DNA of 9,747 nucleotides from Chthonomonas sp035294505. GTDB taxonomy: Bacteria; Armatimonadota; Chthonomonadetes; Chthonomonadales; Chthonomonadaceae. The DNA is taken from the NCBI RefSeq assembly GCF_035294505.1, contig NZ_DATGKU010000123.1:1-9747 (forward strand). The letters are read 5' to 3'. The notes beneath the pieces are model-generated. The model worked only from the letters and a program-made list of their open reading frames with translations. It was not told the origin of the DNA and searched no databases. This document shows, piece after piece, positions 6,178 through 9,747 of the stretch (positions are counted from its first letter, which is position 1; every line of letters begins with the position of its first letter). The position numbers were made by a program, and so were the translations under genes.

Positions 6178-8373
6178 TTAAGGATGGGCCGTCTCTTCCG
6201 CAGCTGCAGGCGCACAGCCGATAACCGTCAACGAGGTAGGCGGCAGGGTTAAACGCGAGGGGGCTTCAACCGTAAAGTGCAGAGGGGGGGTGTCCGGAGC
6301 GGCATAGCTCTCGGCGCCGTGAGCATGCCAAACATAGTTTGCCGAGGATAGCTGCCAAACCTCAATAGGCCCCTTCGCCGCAACAGTACCCCTCTTCGTG
6401 TGCCACACAAGTTTTACCACCATCGTCCTTTTCGCATCTTTGTTCAGCAGCAGGATCGTCCAACGCCCATCCGGATGTTTGGTGGCGAAGGCAACTAACA
6501 CCTGTTTTGTGCTGTCTTCCACCGAACAGTGGGCAGAATAGAGCTGTATCTTGGCTTGTGGTGGAGACGCCCAAATATGGGTAAGCATCCATGCGGCATA
6601 ATAGGTGGCCAACGGCTGTTTAATGCGATGCCGGTCGTCCGAGAGGAATAGGGCCAAGTTGCCCCACGAGTTACACCGAAGCTCATCCATCAACGGTTGC
6701 GGCGCATAGCCGTAAAGGTAGGCTGTATCTCCCCCCAAACTTAAAAACATTCCCACGATCTCCGCATTGAGGAGGGCCGCCGGCCTGTCGGCCTCCGGTC
6801 TACCGGCAAAAGCCGAATAACCGTACTCTGAAACGATCCATGGAACCGTTTTTGGCACCCCCTCTGCTCTCCAACGCGCTAAGGTGCGCTGAAGCAAAAG
6901 CGGATTGCGCAACAGCTGGCGCTCTGTATCGTTGGTACAAACATTATCAAAGGGATACCACTCAAAAGAGAAATAGCGCAGATCGTCGAAATGGCCATGT
7001 TGTTTCAAATACACCAAAAAACGATGCACCCAAGAGCGATCACCGGAGGCATTAGGCCAATAGAGCACGTCCTGTAGCTCCGTTTGAAAGCCCGGCCCAA
7101 CTAGCGCCAGCTGGGGGTCGAAACGATGAATGGCCGTAGCCCATTCCACAAAGAGCGCCCCGTAGTCCTCAGGAGACACATACTGCCCATCCGGCTCTTC
7201 ACCAAGCTCCACGCCTTTCATGCGGATACCCCGTGCTTCAAGCCAACGCAGCTCGGCAACGGCGTTTTCCGGCGTGTCATAAAGCAAGCCTACCGGTACC
7301 AACATCGGCAGATCGCCAGACAGCCCGCTGTTCTTCACAAGATCGAAGCCGGGCTGTTCCACATTCGCGTCTCGATCTTGCGCACGATGCCATGGATCGG
7401 TGGAAGAGACGCAAACGAGGGTCTGATGTTTGTTTGGCGCATGGCGCACCTCATCGTGCAGTTTGCCATGCTTATCCAGCCAACCGATCTGCACCTCGCG
7501 CACGGCGTACCCTAGGCCATCGCGCACATCGGTAGCCCCCTTGGGGGCACGTTCGCTGCTTTCGGTCATCCAAATACGAACAAGCCGCACGGAGATGGGT
7601 TTCTTGCACAACGGCATGAGGGCGTCGCCTCCCGTTCCGTGCTCCACCAGCCCTTGTGGGAAGAGATGCCATCCGTTCGTGCTGAAGGTATCATCAATGG
7701 ACTGATCGGTCTCCCCGTCGGAAGTTCGCCAGTACTCCACGCGAAAGCGAGTAGCGTAAGGCTCCGCCCAATAAATCCGAATGGCGTTCACCGGTCGCGG
7801 CTTACCGAGATCAACCAGAATCCATTGGGGGTGCAGCGCGTTGCTCTCGTGCGTGTAGTAACGATCAAGATAGGGATCGCTTTTCCAAAACGTGTGCAGG
7901 TCGCCGTCATCAAGACGAGAGTAGCCCTCATTATTGGCCTGGTCAATGGTATCTCCACGTCGGGGAAGCCGGTAGCCGTTGGAAAGCAAGATCGGTGTGG
8001 TGGATGTAGCATCCGATATCCAGTAGCCTCGACGATGGCGCGCATCGCTCCAATACCCCTGCGGGTTCCAGTGCCAACACTCTACCCCCAACTCCGTCCG
8101 CAGCCGATAGGCCAGCGAACGCAAACCGGCCGTCTTCATGGCGGCGATGTTGGCCGGCGTGAAGATACCGGCCATATCTCCTTTTTCCATGCCGTCAATG
8201 CAGGCCCCGAGCGCACTTTCCGGTCGGAAAGCCCTCACAGGGACTTCCGCCTCTATAACCACACTCCCTTTTAAAGGCGTGTGTGCCCGTGTGTTTGGCC
8301 CTTTTGCTGCCACAAGCACTGCGAGCAAACCGAGGAGGCCGATGCCTGTTTTATAGCGGTGTAAGAGACGCAT
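6178..8373 (-). CDS. Secreted clan GH-A-like glycoside hydrolase with inserted discoidin (F5/8 type C) domain
   Basis: This 731-residue exported protein probably cleaves or processes polysaccharide; the substrate is unknown. A signal peptide covers about 1-30 (hydrophobic 11-23). A TIM-barrel-like fold seems to begin at 54-108 (ALGACIDG, then LRSLAYRLRTELG). A discoidin-like carbohydrate-binding segment follows (about 115-300: DDGDLHTFWKSD 155-166, WILVDLG 184-190, VRLVRIW 262-268). The barrel then resumes: VPVGLL 359-364, the acid/base region VELGEEPDG 388-396 with E393, YFSFEWYPF 467-475, and the probable nucleophile E516 in WIVSEYG. A C-terminal beta-sandwich (about 605-720) ends it, as in GH39, GH51 or GH79-like proteins. 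The residue before the acid/base is E392 instead of the usual Asn. No close family is recognised. The start is the ATG complementing 8371-8373, whose ribosome binding site is weak (AAGGGG about 20 bases upstream). It is likely co-transcribed with the upstream 83-residue gene, 26 bases away. Confidence 0.8.
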   Translation of the reverse strand: MRLLHRYKTGIGLLGLLAVLVAAKGPNTRAHTPLKGSVVIEAEVPVRAFRPESALGACIDGMEKGDMAGIFTPANIAAMKTAGLRSLAYRLRTELGVECWHWNPQGYWSDARHRRGYWISDATSTTPILLSNGYRLPRRGDTIDQANNEGYSRLDDGDLHTFWKSDPYLDRYYTHESNALHPQWILVDLGKPRPVNAIRIYWAEPYATRFRVEYWRTSDGETDQSIDDTFSTNGWHLFPQGLVEHGTGGDALMPLCKKPISVRLVRIWMTESSERAPKGATDVRDGLGYAVREVQIGWLDKHGKLHDEVRHAPNKHQTLVCVSSTDPWHRAQDRDANVEQPGFDLVKNSGLSGDLPMLVPVGLLYDTPENAVAELRWLEARGIRMKGVELGEEPDGQYVSPEDYGALFVEWATAIHRFDPQLALVGPGFQTELQDVLYWPNASGDRSWVHRFLVYLKQHGHFDDLRYFSFEWYPFDNVCTNDTERQLLRNPLLLQRTLARWRAEGVPKTVPWIVSEYGYSAFAGRPEADRPAALLNAEIVGMFLSLGGDTAYLYGYAPQPLMDELRCNSWGNLALFLSDDRHRIKQPLATYYAAWMLTHIWASPPQAKIQLYSAHCSVEDSTKQVLVAFATKHPDGRWTILLLNKDAKRTMVVKLVWHTKRGTVAAKGPIEVWQLSSANYVWHAHGAESYAAPDTPPLHFTVEAPSRLTLPPTSLTVIGCAPAAAEETAHP

Positions 8374-8399
8374 TTTTCTGAAGCAGGGCGCCCTTCCCC

Positions 8400-8651
8400 T
8401 TAAGGAGTGGAAAGGCCAAGAGTGGTTTCGCCTCTTAGCACAAGCCGGTGTCCCCCATCCCAGACATAATAATAAAGCTTATCTCCGTGTGCTACCCAAA
8501 CGGACGCACCGTTTTTATCGGCAGAGGCCGACACAGGTGCCGCAGCGGTTCCGGCAGCGCGCACATCCATCGGGCGCCATTGCTGCAGCGCCAACAGCCC
8601 AACCAGCAGCGTTAGCAGGATAAGCCACACGCGAACACTCTTCTCTCTCAT
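8400..8651 (-). CDS. Small secreted or membrane-anchored protein of unknown function
   Basis: This 83-residue protein has a basic N-terminus (REKSVR) and a hydrophobic segment at about 8-23, then an Ala/Gly/Ser-rich linker (about 31-50) and a short beta-rich tail (about 50-78) with SVWVAHGDKLYYYVWDGG (50-67). The first part is a signal peptide or single membrane anchor, so the tail should lie outside the membrane. The tail looks like one beta-propeller-type blade or a small adaptor, but I recognise no family. Support for it being real comes from the well-placed GGGAGG and from its tight packing between the PLP-enzyme gene (3 bases upstream) and the glycosidase gene (26 bases downstream). It has no cysteine. 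Confidence 0.75.
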   Translation of the reverse strand: MREKSVRVWLILLTLLVGLLALQQWRPMDVRAAGTAAAPVSASADKNGASVWVAHGDKLYYYVWDGGHRLVLRGETTLGLSTP

Positions 8652-8654
8652 AAG

Positions 8655-9747
8655 TCAGTCCTCCCTCAAGGCCTGGTCTAAATCCTTTTGCAAGTCTTCC
8701 ACGTGCTCTTGTCCTATATGCAGCCGCACAAACCAAAGAGTTTCGTCCGGGGTACCCCCTATCCTTTCAGCAGGAAGCGCCATAGGTAGGGCTAGGCTCT
8801 CAAAGCCGCCCCAACTGCACCCTATCTGAAAATAGCGCAGCCGGTTCACGAAACGTGCGGCGGCCTCACGGGTGGGGCGCTTTAGCCGTATGCTCAGCAA
8901 ACCGCTTGTGCCGCGCAGCTGCTTTGCTGTTAGAGGTGCCTGAGGGTCGCCCGGTAAGCCCGGATAGTAGACCTCTGCAACGGCCGGATGTTCACGCAGC
9001 CATAAGGCGATGGCCTTTGCGTTCTGCTGATGACGCTCCATGCGAACAGGCAGGGTGCGGATACCTCGTAGAAGCAGCCAAGCCGCAAAGGGATCGAGGG
9101 TGGCCCCGAGTAGGCAGCACTCTTCCATCGCAAGCTGGCGCATTTTTTCGCGCGAGCCGGCAACGACCCCTGCCACGATATCGCTATGGCCACCGAGATA
9201 TTTCGTTGCGGAGTGTACAACGAGGTCTATCCCAAAATGAAGCGGGTTTTGAAAGTAGGGTGAGGCCCACGAGTTATCGCAAATGGTGGTCGCCCCCTGA
9301 CGCTTGGCGATCTGGGCAACCGCTTCGAGGTCTTGCTGTCGCATGACCACGGTGGAGGGCGATTCGAGATAGAGCAAGGTGGTTTCCGCCCGCAGGGCGC
9401 GCTCATAGTCCGCCGGGTCGGCTCCATCTACGAAAGTAACGCTCACCTGAAAGCGCTTTAAGTAGTCCTGGAGCAGTTGGCGTGTGGGCCCATAGACTGT
9501 TTGCGGGGCGATGACGTGGGCGCCTGCCCGCACACACGAGAAAATGGCGGCAGCAATAGCCCCCATTCCACTTGCAAAGCAACGCGCCATCTCCGCCCCT
9601 TCGAGAGCAGCGATTTTGCGCTCCACGATATCGGTGGTTGGGTTCGTCACGCGCGTGTAGTCGTAAAAACGGCTGACTCCCCCGGCGGCCTCCTCGATCT
9701 CCGTCGGCTCTAGCTGATAGTTTGTCGCCCGCTCTTCATAGGTAGGA
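8655..9747 (-). CDS. Cys/Met-metabolism PLP-dependent enzyme (cystathionine beta-lyase/gamma-synthase type), start outside window
   Basis: About 363 residues are visible; reading continues leftward in protein terms past the window edge at 9747. This fold-type I enzyme handles sulfur amino acids (cystathionine, homocysteine or methionine elimination or replacement) in the cytosol. Visible motifs are the phosphate-binding YDYTR (9651-9665), NPTTDIVE just after it, ASGMGA, DNSWASPYFQNPL, the PLP lysine in HSATKYLGGHSD (AAA at 9201-9203), and a C-terminal SWGGFESLALP. SWGGFESL is typical of cystathionine beta-lyases, whereas gamma-synthases and gamma-lyases usually have SLGGVESL. DNSWASPYFQ is intermediate, so substrate specificity remains open. 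A GTG at 9648-9650 is internal: the conserved YDYTR lies upstream of it. The stop is 3 bases before the next gene's start codon. Confidence 0.9.
   Translation of the reverse strand, partial: PTYEERATNYQLEPTEIEEAAGGVSRFYDYTRVTNPTTDIVERKIAALEGAEMARCFASGMGAIAAAIFSCVRAGAHVIAPQTVYGPTRQLLQDYLKRFQVSVTFVDGADPADYERALRAETTLLYLESPSTVVMRQQDLEAVAQIAKRQGATTICDNSWASPYFQNPLHFGIDLVVHSATKYLGGHSDIVAGVVAGSREKMRQLAMEECCLLGATLDPFAAWLLLRGIRTLPVRMERHQQNAKAIALWLREHPAVAEVYYPGLPGDPQAPLTAKQLRGTSGLLSIRLKRPTREAAARFVNRLRYFQIGCSWGGFESLALPMALPAERIGGTPDETLWFVRLHIGQEHVEDLQKDLDQALRED
8660..8665 (-). promoter_or_regulatory. Ribosome binding site of the 83-residue gene, inside the upstream gene
   Basis: On the minus strand this reads GGGAGG, eight bases before the ATG at 8651. 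It overlaps the last codons of the PLP-enzyme gene, which supports translational coupling and a single transcript. Confidence 0.75.

Noticed and set aside
7639..8274. Open frame of 211 codons on the plus strand
   Set aside because: It is antisense to the glycosidase's signal peptide and discoidin region, with no ribosome binding site or domain.
8385..8394. Palindrome AGGGCGCCCT before the glycosidase gene
   Set aside because: No room for a loop, so a real RNA hairpin is unlikely; short GC palindromes are expected at this composition.

Overview
The window (9,747 bases, moderately GC-rich) looks like chromosomal DNA from a free-living, probably thermotolerant, environmental bacterium. A multi-sensor HD-GYP protein, a DipZ-like secreted thioredoxin, a large secreted glycosidase with a discoidin domain, a ferritin-VIT fusion and a class of orphan methyltransferase familiar from thermophiles would fit an Armatimonadota (Chthonomonas-like) genome. 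That placement is a weak inference from protein style only. I see no transposase, phage gene, CRISPR array, tRNA or rRNA.

Left part (1-1594). The 5' end of a CadC-like ArsR metal sensor gene runs leftward off the window, with an inverted repeat just upstream that is a good candidate for its operator. Divergent to it is a gene for a membrane-bound ferritin: an N-terminal ferritin/rubrerythrin-like di-iron domain fused to a VIT/CCC1 metal transporter. Together they suggest a metal-responsive efflux or iron-handling divergon.

Middle part (1641-6134). A textbook extended -10 promoter drives a roughly 160-base leader that ends in a terminator-like hairpin. The leader precedes a GAF-PAS-GAF-HD-GYP cyclic-di-GMP phosphodiesterase gene. 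Convergent to that, with only 15 bases between the stop codons, is an orphan DNA methyltransferase. Divergent from the methyltransferase is a secreted thioredoxin-fold protein matching the extracytoplasmic half of DipZ, without the CcdA membrane part. A strong hairpin terminator follows it.

Right part (6178-9747, all minus strand). An apparent operon reads right to left: a trans-sulfuration-type PLP enzyme (start outside the window), a small secreted or membrane-anchored protein of unknown function, and a 731-residue secreted clan GH-A-like glycosidase with a discoidin-like domain set into its barrel. The first two genes are 3 bases apart, and the second's ribosome binding site lies inside the end of the first. 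The third follows after 26 bases with a weak ribosome binding site.

No single clearly unprecedented system is evident. The most unusual points are the glycosidase's Glu where clan GH-A normally has Asn before the acid/base, its apparently inserted discoidin domain, the attenuator-like leader of the HD-GYP gene, the ferritin-VIT/CadC divergon with one altered di-iron ligand, and the unknown secreted 83-residue protein.
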